From: an archaeon
Lineage (GTDB): Archaea; Thermoproteota; Nitrososphaeria; Nitrososphaerales; JACAEJ01
Direction of reading: 5' to 3'
Assembly (NCBI GenBank): GCA_024256265.1
Contig: JACGUK010000057.1
Coordinates: 1-6,459 of the forward strand
DNA: 6,459 nt
Below are positions 1-5,209 of this stretch, piece after piece; positions within the stretch are counted from its first letter, which is position 1; each line of letters starts with the position of its first letter. The position numbers and the translations under genes are program-made. The notes under the pieces were generated by a model. The model saw only the letters and a program-made list of their open reading frames with translations. It was not told the origin of the DNA and did no database searches.

Positions 1-14
1 GTATTCTCTTCCAT
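1..14 (-). CDS. Start of an unidentified gene running off the left edge
   Basis: Only the first codons are visible (ATG at 14-12, then Glu-Glu-Asn). The start is supported by a GAGGT Shine-Dalgarno (21-25, read on the minus strand) six bases upstream, which overlaps the stop codon of the Ser-Pro-Lys repeat gene. This makes it very likely the third gene of the left operon, translationally coupled to its neighbour. Nothing can be said about its product. Confidence 0.5.
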
Positions 15-23
15 TTCTTTACC

Positions 24-380
24 TCAACCCCAGATTCGCTCCTCTCTTTGTTCCACTCTGGCATCGAAATCCTTTTTGAAAGCAACTACTCTTTCTTTCA
101 TCGGCTCAATCTTCTTAGCCAGCTCATCTACCTCATTTAAGAATTTTCTGGCGTATGAATCATCTGACTTTATTCTTTCCTCAAGTTGGGCGCGCCAGAC
201 TTTTATAGAAAAATCATCCCATAATTGAGGACTGGCAAGGTAGAAGTGCTTAGGACTTGACAAGTAAATGTTCTTTGGGCTTGCAACGTAGAGGTACTTT
301 GGACTAGCGAGGTATATCTGTGGGCTCCCTACCATGAACTTTCCTAGCTTGCCTCCTGAAAGATGTAATACTTTAGACAT
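24..380 (-). CDS. Ser-Pro-Lys/aromatic repeat protein with coiled-coil tail (unknown function)
   Basis: I do not recognise this 118-residue protein. It has three parts: a short Gly-rich N-terminus (1-18); a repeat block (19-54) with a Ser-Pro-Lys/Gln triplet every seven to eight residues, each followed by a Tyr-Leu or Tyr-Val pair; and a charged helical tail (about 55-114) with heptad-like spacing, ending in Arg-Ile-Trp-Gly. The repeat alternates turn-forming Ser-Pro with aromatic/aliphatic residues, which suggests a stacked beta or extended structure. No signal peptide or membrane segment is visible. I chose ATG 380 because an AGGTG Shine-Dalgarno lies five bases upstream; the GTG at 386 would overlap that site. 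It lies 18 bases after the 78-residue coiled-coil gene and shares the Arg-Ile-Trp-Gly motif with it, so the two are probably co-transcribed and may act together. A structural or surface-attachment role is inference. Confidence 0.75.
   Translation of the reverse strand: MSKVLHLSGGKLGKFMVGSPQIYLASPKYLYVASPKNIYLSSPKHFYLASPQLWDDFSIKVWRAQLEERIKSDDSYARKFLNEVDELAKKIEPMKERVVAFKKDFDARVEQREERIWG
228..326 (-). repeat. Tandem repeat of about 24 bp encoding Ser-Pro-Lys/aromatic units
   Basis: Four and a half in-frame units encode residues 19-51 of the host protein. Three units are exactly 24 bp (8 codons) and the first is 21 bp (7 codons). Ser and Pro are invariant; position 3 is Lys or Gln; Tyr recurs near the end of each unit, followed by Leu or Val and then Ala or Ser. 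The DNA units have diverged at many third positions while the protein pattern is kept, which fits selection on the repeat protein. Confidence 0.85.
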
Positions 381-385
381 GGTCA

Positions 386-390
386 CACCT
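386..390 (-). promoter_or_regulatory. Ribosome binding site that sets the start of the repeat gene
   Basis: The minus strand reads AGGTG here, five bases before ATG 380, a normal archaeal Shine-Dalgarno distance. The in-frame GTG at 386 overlaps this site and so is the less likely start. Confidence 0.6.
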
Positions 391-398
391 AAACAGGC

Positions 399-635
399 TT
401 ACCGACCGTACTTCTTTTGCCATGCCTCCTTAGCTTCCTGCGTCCCCCATATACGAGCGCTTATTGCGTTAGCATTTGCACGCATTGCATTAGCGAAAGT
501 TTTAAAAGAATTCTTCAGAGTGTTAACTCTCATACGGAATTGATTGGTATAGACATCAAGTGCATCTTTCATCACTGCTATCTCGCTTTCCATCTCTCCG
601 ATATCCCTTGACCACTTTTCAATTACAGTTTCCAT
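399..635 (-). CDS. Small coiled-coil protein with Arg-Ile-Trp-Gly motif (unknown function)
   Basis: This 78-residue protein is not one I recognise. Residues 2-60 look like one long amphipathic helix with hydrophobic residues at heptad-like spacing (Ile5, Trp8, Ile12, Met15, Ile19 and onward), with an Asn/Ala-rich stretch near 49-58. An Arg-Ile-Trp-Gly motif at 61-64 is followed by a short charged tail. There is no signal peptide or membrane segment. ATG 635 is well supported by a GGTGAT Shine-Dalgarno (644-649) eight bases upstream, and an AT-rich promoter lies behind it. It is the first gene of the left operon. Its last 28 residues up to the Trp-Gly align without gaps with the C-terminus of the next gene, so the two are probably partners or distant paralogues. 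A helical adaptor or scaffold is a plausible guess only. Confidence 0.75.
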   Translation of the reverse strand: METVIEKWSRDIGEMESEIAVMKDALDVYTNQFRMRVNTLKNSFKTFANAMRANANAISARIWGTQEAKEAWQKKYGR

Positions 636-752
636 TATTTCTTATCACCCTAATCTTTGAATTTAAATTTAACATTATTAAGTAATATTAAAAAAATAGA
701 TCGAAATTCAAAGCCCATCATTTCAAGTCTCAATTTATTAGCCCAAACTTCC
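636..752 (-). promoter_or_regulatory. AT-rich promoter and possible terminator between deacetylase and left operon
   Basis: The 117-bp gap is strongly AT-rich. On the minus strand it holds a run of seven T at 690-696, merging into a TATA-like TTTAATATT (about 684-692). Counting about 25 bases downstream puts transcription start near 660, giving a short leader that keeps the GGTGAT ribosome site at 644-649. The T-run could also end transcription of the deacetylase gene. A second TATA-like TTTAAATT (661-670) is closer to the gene and would remove the ribosome site, so I prefer the upstream box. No tRNA or other RNA gene is seen. Confidence 0.5.
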
Positions 753-1520
753 TCATTTACTCTGCAGAAGCTCCAGCCCTCTTTCCCTCAAATATCTACG
801 TGCTGCCTCACTACATGTCAAATACTCCACATCATAGTAGCTGATGTGGTTGAGGATGGCTTTCAGCACTCCGATATACTTGTATCTCCCAGAGACAGAG
901 GGGTGAGCCAGCATGAGGAAGTAGGGCTTTACACTTTCATTCGCAGCTCTGCATGCACTTCTGAATTTGTCTATCCAGTCGTTTATCACGTACTGAGGCT
1001 TTTGCTTATAGCAAGAAGAGTCATGCTCCCCACAGTTTACTGGAAATACTACAATGCCGTTCTTAAGAAAGGGCTTGAATGCAAATTTATCTTGCTGAGA
1101 GCTATCGTAAAGGAAGTTAAGTATGTGGAGTGAAATGTACAGTTCTTCGTTCCATCTTAAGCCAGGGGCTCTGAAGCCCTTTGGATTAAATTTGGGAATC
1201 ACCTCTCGTATCATGGCTATTGCTTTCATTAACCTTGTGACTTGAGTTTCATGGTTCTGGCGACTGAAGTCTAGATCTGGTGAAGACGAGTTATTCGTAG
1301 TGAAGTGGTAATCGCTATGCAGTGCAAGCTCAAACTGCCCATCTAAGAGCAGTCTAGCTGCATCGGGGTACTTTAAAACTGTTTCAGCATCCAGAAAGAA
1401 AGTTGCAGGCAACTCTCTCTCCATAAGTAAGTCCACTATTCGCTTTGTTTTTGTGTATAAGTCAGCATTAACCTCCCATTCCTCAAAATCAAATGTTAGA
1501 AGTACTTGCACATTTGGCAT
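753..1520 (-). CDS. Polysaccharide deacetylase, NodB/carbohydrate esterase 4 type
   Basis: This 255-residue protein probably removes N-acetyl (or similar acyl) groups from a polysaccharide in a metal-dependent reaction. NodB-fold landmarks appear in order: Thr-Phe-Asp-Phe-Glu at 9-13 (motif 1, catalytic Asp11), a PATFF segment at 37-41, His67-Ser-Asp-Tyr-His71 (motif 2, metal ligands), Arg116-Ala-Pro-Gly119 (motif 3), Tyr-Asp-Ser-Ser at 137-140 (motif 4 region) and Leu-Ala-His205-Pro (motif 5). Motif 1 has Asp-Phe-Glu in place of the usual Asp-Asp, as in the group of deacetylases that read (T/S)(F/V)D(F/V)E. No signal peptide is visible, so it probably works in the cytoplasm, on a lipid-linked or nucleotide-linked precursor. 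No clear Shine-Dalgarno precedes ATG 1520; a CTTTAAGA box about 24-32 bases upstream would suit a leaderless transcript. The exact substrate cannot be told; surface glycan or exopolysaccharide synthesis is the usual setting. Confidence 0.85.
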   Translation of the reverse strand: MPNVQVLLTFDFEEWEVNADLYTKTKRIVDLLMERELPATFFLDAETVLKYPDAARLLLDGQFELALHSDYHFTTNNSSSPDLDFSRQNHETQVTRLMKAIAMIREVIPKFNPKGFRAPGLRWNEELYISLHILNFLYDSSQQDKFAFKPFLKNGIVVFPVNCGEHDSSCYKQKPQYVINDWIDKFRSACRAANESVKPYFLMLAHPSVSGRYKYIGVLKAILNHISYYDVEYLTCSEAARRYLRERGLELLQSK

Positions 1521-1619
1521 TTTATATAGGTATATTTAGCCTGTCTTAAAGGAATTTTCATGTACTAAATTACATCAAAAGGCATTTGAGGAAAGGGATA
1601 ATAAAGAAGCCTGATAGAA
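1521..1619. promoter_or_regulatory. Divergent promoter region
   Basis: This 99-bp gap separates the minus-strand deacetylase from the plus-strand Tyr-Arg-Pro repeat gene, so it must drive both. For the deacetylase, a minus-strand CTTTAAGA lies at about 1544-1551. For the repeat gene, GATAATAAA (1597-1605) and TACTAAATTA (1563-1572) are weak TATA candidates, and no convincing Shine-Dalgarno precedes ATG 1620. Individual boxes are uncertain. Confidence 0.35.
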
Positions 1620-2117
1620 ATGGAGAGGAGTACCATCACTTGGACATGGTATAAGTTTATCCCAAAATATCGACCTACTTATAGACCAAGCTATAGACCA
1701 GTCTATCGAGCTGGGTTTCGATCGATCTTCCAACCGAAATGGGATGCTTTAATAAACAAGCGAAGGCAACAATTTCACAAATATACAAGAGAAGAATTAG
1801 AAGCCATTTTACCTGCGCTTATTGAAGCTAAAAGAAAGTGCCATGAAATTTGGACAAAAGAGGCAAAAGCCCATGAAGAAGCCAAGGTAAAGCCAATATT
1901 TATTAAATATGGTCTCGTACCAAAATATCATCCTGTTTATAGACCTAGGTATAAATCGGTCTATCGACCTATATTTGCCAAAACTAAGCCCTTAAAAGCT
2001 AGGTATAGATGTGCAGAAGATAAGGCTGCTTTCTTTTGGCTGAGCGATTTTCTTAGCCACGTTAAGAACGAACATCCAGGAATGCGGATTACACGGATAC
2101 CTAAGATAAGTATGTAG
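1620..2117 (+). CDS. Basic Tyr-Arg-Pro repeat protein with helical core (unknown function)
   Basis: I do not recognise this 165-residue, strongly basic protein. Two repeat blocks (residues 15-37 and 101-119) share the pattern Pro-Lys-Tyr-(Arg/His)-Pro-x-Tyr-Arg-Pro-x-Tyr, continuing to Val-Tyr-Arg and a closing Phe, with an aromatic residue every four positions. Between them lies a charged helical segment (about 41-92) containing Glu-Ile-Trp-Thr-Lys-Glu-Ala-Lys at 76-83, which resembles the Ile-Trp-Gly-Thr-Gln-Glu-Ala-Lys of the 78-residue coiled-coil protein. The C-terminus (120-165) is basic with a short aromatic helix (Phe138-Phe-Trp140). There is no signal peptide or membrane segment. It is the only plus-strand gene, alone between divergent and convergent neighbours. 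The period-four Tyr/Pro/Arg pattern suggests an extended, surface-binding structure, perhaps to acidic protein, nucleic acid or glycan. A link to gas vesicles is inference from location. Confidence 0.75.
   Translation: MERSTITWTWYKFIPKYRPTYRPSYRPVYRAGFRSIFQPKWDALINKRRQQFHKYTREELEAILPALIEAKRKCHEIWTKEAKAHEEAKVKPIFIKYGLVPKYHPVYRPRYKSVYRPIFAKTKPLKARYRCAEDKAAFFWLSDFLSHVKNEHPGMRITRIPKISM
1668..1730 (+). repeat. Tyr-Arg-Pro repeat block 1
   Basis: Codons for residues 17-37 repeat at 12 bp (four codons): Tyr-Arg-Pro-Thr, Tyr-Arg-Pro-Ser, Tyr-Arg-Pro-Val, then degenerate Tyr-Arg-Ala-Gly and Phe-Arg-Ser-Ile-Phe. Units 2 and 3 share an identical TATAGACCA. Confidence 0.85.
1926..1976 (+). repeat. Tyr-Arg-Pro repeat block 2
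   Basis: Codons for residues 103-119 repeat the block-1 pattern at four-codon spacing: Tyr-His-Pro-Val, Tyr-Arg-Pro-Arg, Tyr-Lys-Ser-Val, Tyr-Arg-Pro-Ile-Phe. Both blocks are preceded by Pro-Lys, consistent with an old internal duplication. Confidence 0.8.
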
Positions 2118-2150
2118 ATAAAAATTAACGAGTGAAGATGTTAAATATAA

Positions 2151-3035
2151 CTACATCGAGGATCTTTCTTTATAAGAGTCATACAGCTTTTTGAAGATCT
2201 CTAAGGCTGATATTGCAAGTCGTATGCAAGTCCAGTGCATGGGCTTCTCTCCCTCCTTATAGGATTTGTAGTTCTCAAGTAGAATCTGAAGCTCATTTTC
2301 AAGCCTTAAAGATCGAGCTATTGTTGAGGCTGCCATGGTTAGCATAGGCAATAAATCTGGATGATGAATTGCTAACTCTACCAATCTGCTGACAGCGTTA
2401 TGCTGTTCAAGAGCATCTTTAGCCTTAACATAGTCCATCAAGCATTGTGGTAGCAATTGCTGAATCTCCTCTTTAGGCTTCTCCAATTGATAATGAAAGA
2501 TTATGTAGCCCTCGACTTTTCTATCTAACCTCGGGTTCAGCCTACCTGTCACAATATTCTGAAGAAAAGCGCTTATCATGGACAACGTCTCCCTGACATC
2601 TTCCTCCTTCATAGTTGGGTGCATATCAGTAGCCAGCGATGTTTCTAAAGATATGTGCAGAGGCTCGATGCCTAGCATTTTGTATATGCTTAAATCATCT
2701 TTGACCATCATCTGGGCAACACTCTCAAGCTCAGGAAATAGCTCTATCTTTTGATGGGCTGAAAACCATTTTTCCATGCTAAGTATCTTGTCTAAATCGA
2801 ATAAGCGTCTGGCATGATCTGTGAATTTGTATGCTGTCCTTAACCTTCCATTCGATCTTTTATACTCCTCGATTATACCCTTCTTCTTTAAGCTGGCTAT
2901 TTTCTTTATGAAGGTGGTGTTACTCCCGCCAACCTTCTTCCTCAGATCGATCCTAAACATATCTCCCTCTGCATCTTTCATTATATTCACAATCTTGCTC
3001 TCTTTCTCATCCAAGAAGGGTAGCGATACTTGCAT
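2151..3035 (-). CDS. Winged-helix DNA-binding protein with helical C-terminal domain
   Basis: This 294-residue protein is probably a transcription regulator. Residues about 9-80 read as a winged helix: a first helix (9-20), a second helix around Asp30-Val35, a recognition helix around Asn39-Lys52 (Thr-Thr-Phe-Ile-Lys-Lys-Ile), then Gly-Ile-Ile-Glu and a basic wing with Gly-Arg-Leu-Arg at 63-66, closing with Tyr-Lys-Phe-Thr. The layout resembles MarR/ArsR-like archaeal regulators. Residues 85-294 are mostly alpha-helical with no motif I know and may sense a ligand or dimerise. It follows the gvp operon on the same strand after 65 bp, but that gap carries its own TATA-like box about 30 bases before ATG 3035 and no good Shine-Dalgarno, so a leaderless transcript is likely. 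Haloarchaeal gvp loci use GvpD and GvpE; neither is seen here, so this could be a local substitute. That role is inference. Confidence 0.75.
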   Translation of the reverse strand: MQVSLPFLDEKESKIVNIMKDAEGDMFRIDLRKKVGGSNTTFIKKIASLKKKGIIEEYKRSNGRLRTAYKFTDHARRLFDLDKILSMEKWFSAHQKIELFPELESVAQMMVKDDLSIYKMLGIEPLHISLETSLATDMHPTMKEEDVRETLSMISAFLQNIVTGRLNPRLDRKVEGYIIFHYQLEKPKEEIQQLLPQCLMDYVKAKDALEQHNAVSRLVELAIHHPDLLPMLTMAASTIARSLRLENELQILLENYKSYKEGEKPMHWTCIRLAISALEIFKKLYDSYKERSSM

Positions 3036-3100
3036 AACTAACTCTTTAGTACAATATCTGTATTTAATACTATATTCGATATTCGATACTTTAGAAATTT
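3036..3100 (-). promoter_or_regulatory. Promoter and candidate operator of the winged-helix gene
   Basis: The 65-bp gap holds an 11-bp perfect inverted repeat GTATT-T-AATAC (3060-3070), which on the minus strand contains a TATA-like TATTAAATA centred about 30 bases before ATG 3035. Immediately upstream is a tandem ATTCGAT-ATTCGAT (3074-3087). A palindrome on the TATA box beside a direct repeat is the layout expected of an autoregulated archaeal promoter. That reading is inference. Confidence 0.45.
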
Positions 3101-3883
3101 TTAAACAAAGCTATAAGGTGGCCAAGGTCCAGTAAAACGCGCATCAAAACCCTTCATTTCCTTAATTTTCGCTAACTCTCTCCCAATCTCTTCAATTTTT
3201 CCTTTATCTACTAACAAGGATAAATTCATCAGCATTTGTTTATCCTTATCTTTCTTCAGCTTTTCTACACGAATATCTTCAGTAAACTTCCTAATTTTAT
3301 CATAGAATTCTCTAAAAAGCACGTCTGCTTTCATCTCCATTTCTCTTTTTAATGCATTTTCTATCTTCATCTTATAGAAATAAGCCATGCCTTCTGGCTT
3401 TCTTTCCATCTCCTCTCTTAGCTTCTTAATCTCATCACTTGTATTTGTGATCTTTTCAGCCATAATCTTCATATCCAAAAATATTTGAACCCCAAATTCG
3501 ACTTTTCCCTTAAATTTACTTAACTTGTCTTTGAATTTTTCATATTCTTTTTTCAACCATTTTTTAACGTTTTCTTCACCTTTAACTATTACATCAAAAC
3601 TCATTGGAAGCACTGTGCCGAATTTCTCAAAGATAACATCAATAACCTCTTGATGTTTTAAAACGTAACTTTTCACTTTTTCCTCATCCCCTTTGTATGG
3701 CTCAAGAGGACAATCATGCACAACTGCGCTGATGTTCTTATATGGTATTGTATATACCTCATTATCATCGATACCTGTTTTGCCGAAGCTTATTTTATCT
3801 TCACATTCTACAATACAGTAAACGTATCTTCCCTTCTTGACCTCTTCCACTGTTCTAACTCTCTCAGTTTTTTTGGCAGGCAT
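3101..3883 (-). CDS. gvpL: Gas vesicle protein GvpF/GvpL family
   Basis: This is a 260-residue member of the GvpF/GvpL family, accessory proteins that bind GvpA-type subunits and take part in early vesicle assembly. Family marks are Gly-Arg-Tyr-Val-Tyr-Cys-Ile-Val-Glu at 18-26, a beta-rich N-terminal domain ending in His77-Gln78, Thr-Val-Leu-Pro-Met-Ser-Phe at 90-96, a helical middle part rich in Lys and Glu, and the C-terminal end Gly-Phe-x-Ala-Arg-Phe-Thr-Gly-Pro-Trp-Pro-Pro-Tyr-Ser-Phe-Val (245-260). The length suits GvpL better than the shorter GvpF, but the two cannot be separated safely. I prefer ATG 3883; a TTG at 3895 would add four residues and has no better ribosome site. It is the last gvp gene of the operon. 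A TATA-like TTATTTAA sits about 23 bases before the ATG, so an extra internal promoter is possible. Confidence 0.92.
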   Translation of the reverse strand: MPAKKTERVRTVEEVKKGRYVYCIVECEDKISFGKTGIDDNEVYTIPYKNISAVVHDCPLEPYKGDEEKVKSYVLKHQEVIDVIFEKFGTVLPMSFDVIVKGEENVKKWLKKEYEKFKDKLSKFKGKVEFGVQIFLDMKIMAEKITNTSDEIKKLREEMERKPEGMAYFYKMKIENALKREMEMKADVLFREFYDKIRKFTEDIRVEKLKKDKDKQMLMNLSLLVDKGKIEEIGRELAKIKEMKGFDARFTGPWPPYSFV

Positions 3884-3917
3884 GCTTATACTCAATGGGA
3901 CATTAAATAAGAAAATC

Positions 3918-4268
3918 TTATCGAAAGTTTCTTGCTAACATAATATCGTCTCTCCATCTCTCAGGATTATTAACAGCAAAGTATTGATACCCCTTTTCCA
4001 TGACTATGCAAATCATTTTTCTCTTTAATCCAAGTATGAACTTCCTCTTCACAATCCAAATATCTTTCACTCTATCTAGAGCAACTTCAACTATTACTTT
4101 AAATGAGGGCTGACAGAAAAGTAGCCTCTTACTTGTAAGGATTAGATTGACCGGCCTCCATGAGTTAGAGTATAAGCCTATGGAGATGCATGCTGGTGCA
4201 CGTTTAATGATCCTTTCTTCCTCCGTTAGATGAGGATTCATCTTAAATTCTCTGTTTTTTAGCTTCAT
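3918..4268 (-). CDS. PH/GRAM-like domain protein within the gvp operon
   Basis: This is a 116-residue protein that is not a named Gvp as far as I can tell. Its pattern fits a bacterial/archaeal PH-like or GRAM-like fold: Leu-Thr-Glu-Glu-Glu-Arg-Ile at 14-20, then Val-Asn-Leu-Ile-Leu-Thr-Ser-Lys-Arg-Leu-Leu-Phe (the usual beta pair where such domains read LTNKRLIF), an Ala-Leu-Asp-Arg-Val-Lys-Asp-Ile segment, a Gly-Leu-Lys-Arg-Lys strand pair, and a closing helix from Asn-Pro-Glu-Arg-Trp. Such domains bind lipids or proteins. ATG 4268 overlaps the end of gvpK by 26 bp; an in-frame ATG at 4241 begins one base after the gvpK stop and keeps the whole domain. Neither has a clear Shine-Dalgarno, so the start is open. 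Position between gvpK and gvpF/L suggests a role in vesicle assembly or tethering. Confidence 0.75.
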   Translation of the reverse strand: MKLKNREFKMNPHLTEEERIIKRAPACISIGLYSNSWRPVNLILTSKRLLFCQPSFKVIVEVALDRVKDIWIVKRKFILGLKRKMICIVMEKGYQYFAVNNPERWRDDIMLARNFR

Positions 4269-4566
4269 CTGCCCATCTTTCCGAATTCAGAAATTTATCT
4301 AATACATCATCTACTATGCTATCTAAGCCATCTCTAATTTTTTGAACTGACTCCACTATTCCCTGCTCTTTCTTTATCTCCTCAATCGCTACATCTATAT
4401 CCATAAGCGCTTGCCCTAGCCTTCCGCACTCCTCCTCTGTTAAATCTCCACTTTCCATTCTCTTAAAGGCTTGAAGTCTGAGTGCATCCCTTATTATCTC
4501 AACAAGAGCTACAACAAGCCCAAGTACACCATGCTTAAGGTTGTCTTCATCTACATCTAGCACCAT
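4243..4566 (-). CDS. gvpK: Gas vesicle protein GvpK
   Basis: GvpK is a small accessory protein of gas vesicle formation, usually about 100-120 residues; this one has 107. The family pattern is clear: an N-terminal Asp-x-Asn-Leu-Lys-His-Gly-Val-Leu-Gly-Leu-Val (7-18), a helix Leu-Val-Glu-Ile-Ile-Arg-Asp (21-27), Gln-Ala-Phe-Lys-Arg-Met-Glu-Ser-Gly-Asp-Leu-Thr (32-43), Glu-Arg/Gly-Arg-Leu-Gly-Gln-Ala-Leu (48-54) and a C-terminal amphipathic helix. It is all helical with no membrane segment. ATG 4566 is preceded by a GAGGGG ribosome site that overlaps the TGA stop of gvpM, indicating coupling with that gene. The 3' end overlaps, or just touches, the PH-like gene. Its exact mechanistic role in assembly is not known from the sequence. 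Confidence 0.93.
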   Translation of the reverse strand: MVLDVDEDNLKHGVLGLVVALVEIIRDALRLQAFKRMESGDLTEEECGRLGQALMDIDVAIEEIKKEQGIVESVQKIRDGLDSIVDDVLDKFLNSERWADEAKKQRI

Positions 4567-4576
4567 GAATAACCCC

Positions 4577-4903
4577 TCATTTTATCGACTTGCAAGTTAA
4601 CATTGCTTGCTTTCTCATCTTATTTTTTGGTATTGCATCTATGAACTCTTCTTCGGCATCTTTTTTCTTAACTTCTTTTCGTGCATAGGAGCGTATACGT
4701 TCATCCCAATCCTTTAGTACACCATACTTTAGCATAGTCTCCATGCCTGCAAGTGCAGCTCTCAGATTAACGCCAAGTAATGGAATGCCAGCAACAGACA
4801 TGATGATATCTGCATTGATGACTAATCCTTTATCTAAGACTCTATCTAACAAGTCAACAAGCGTTGCGTGTTTTTCTCTTATTGGTTGCAGAATGCTTTC
4901 CAT
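4577..4903 (-). CDS. gvpM: Gas vesicle protein GvpM (GvpA/J/M family minor shell protein)
   Basis: This is a 108-residue GvpA-like protein. Residues 14-60 carry the family core: Leu-Val-Asp-Leu-Leu-Asp-Arg-Val-Leu-Asp-Lys-Gly (15-26), Val-Ile-Asn-Ala-Asp-Ile (28-33), Ser-Val-Ala-Gly-Ile-Pro-Leu-Leu-Gly (36-44) and Leu-Arg-Ala-Ala-Leu-Ala-Gly-Met-Glu-Thr (47-56). The Ile-Pro-Leu-Leu-Gly and Ala-Gly-Met stretches followed by Lys-Tyr-Gly-Val-Leu-Lys-Asp-Trp-Asp (59-67) match haloarchaeal GvpM rather than GvpA or GvpJ. A Lys/Glu-rich tail (74-108) follows. GvpM is thought to help start vesicle assembly and is a minor hydrophobic component that other Gvp proteins keep soluble. ATG 4903 has a GAGATGAT ribosome site about seven bases upstream. 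It lies between gvpG and gvpK and is a paralogue of the gvpJ at the head of the operon. Confidence 0.9.
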   Translation of the reverse strand: MESILQPIREKHATLVDLLDRVLDKGLVINADIIMSVAGIPLLGVNLRAALAGMETMLKYGVLKDWDERIRSYARKEVKKKDAEEEFIDAIPKNKMRKQAMLTCKSIK

Positions 4904-4944
4904 TCAAACAATCATCTCTTACATACCCTTTAATCTCAATAAGG

Positions 4945-5208
4945 CTACAATCTTACGTCTATGATTTGCCCTTGCCTATTCTTGGCATATGTAGCATAAG
5001 ATACCTTCTTTATCTGCTCTATTAATTCGATCTCTAATTTCTTGTATTCCTCTCTGCTTATTCTCCCTGTCTCGTATAGCAATCGAACTTCACTTAGTTT
5101 ATCCCGAAGAATATTAAGATATTCTCGGTCCGTGTATTGAGAGATCGAATCCAGAAGAGTTGTTGTCAAATCCCAAATAAGTTTTGTGAGAATTAACGAT
5201 AATGCCAA
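4945..5208 (-). CDS. gvpG: Gas vesicle protein GvpG
   Basis: GvpG is a short accessory protein needed for gas vesicle formation, normally about 80-90 residues; this has 87. The N-terminus is hydrophobic (Leu-Ile-Leu-Thr-Lys-Leu-Ile-Trp, 5-12). The rest is helical, with the family's signature Leu-Tyr-Glu-Thr-Gly-Arg-Ile-Ser-Arg-Glu-Glu-Tyr-Lys-Lys-Leu-Glu (44-59) and then Glu-Leu-Ile-Glu-Gln-Ile. The start is TTG at 5208, one base after the gvpH stop. No ATG or GTG occurs in frame before the conserved region, and an AAGGGG ribosome-site-like stretch lies inside the last codons of gvpH, so coupled re-initiation on a weak start codon is likely and may keep expression low. The first residues differ from the common Met-Phe-Ile-Asp-Asp-type start of the family, so this assignment rests on the helical signature and the operon. 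Confidence 0.85.
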   Translation of the reverse strand: MALSLILTKLIWDLTTTLLDSISQYTDREYLNILRDKLSEVRLLYETGRISREEYKKLEIELIEQIKKVSYATYAKNRQGQIIDVRL

Positions 5209-5209
5209 G

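Noticed and set aside
228..326. CRISPR-like look of regular repeats of about 24 bp
   Set aside because: There are no spacers, units are adjacent and in frame, and differences fall at third codon positions, so this is a protein repeat.
228..326. Ser-Pro-Lys units as histone-like Ser-Pro-Lys-Lys DNA-binding motifs
   Set aside because: Each unit has a single Lys and strongly hydrophobic/aromatic flanks, unlike the basic DNA-binding motif.
399..635. 78-residue helical protein as a WXG100-type secreted protein
   Set aside because: The motif is Trp-Gly with no residue between, it lies near the C-terminus rather than mid-protein, and no secretion genes are seen.
657..1133. Long plus-strand open frame opposite the deacetylase gene
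   Set aside because: It lies mostly antisense to a gene with clear NodB motifs; its translation shows no recognisable pattern and it has no ribosome site.
2118..2150. Bidirectional terminator between the convergent genes (TTAAC/GTTAA inverted repeat, 2125-2144)
   Set aside because: The stem is only five AT-rich pairs with a ten-base loop and short T-runs; it could be chance.
2821..3135. Plus-strand open frame with hydrophobic translation opposite the winged-helix gene
   Set aside because: The hydrophobicity is what the antisense of a Lys/Glu-rich gene gives; it also runs through the promoter gap and has no start signals.
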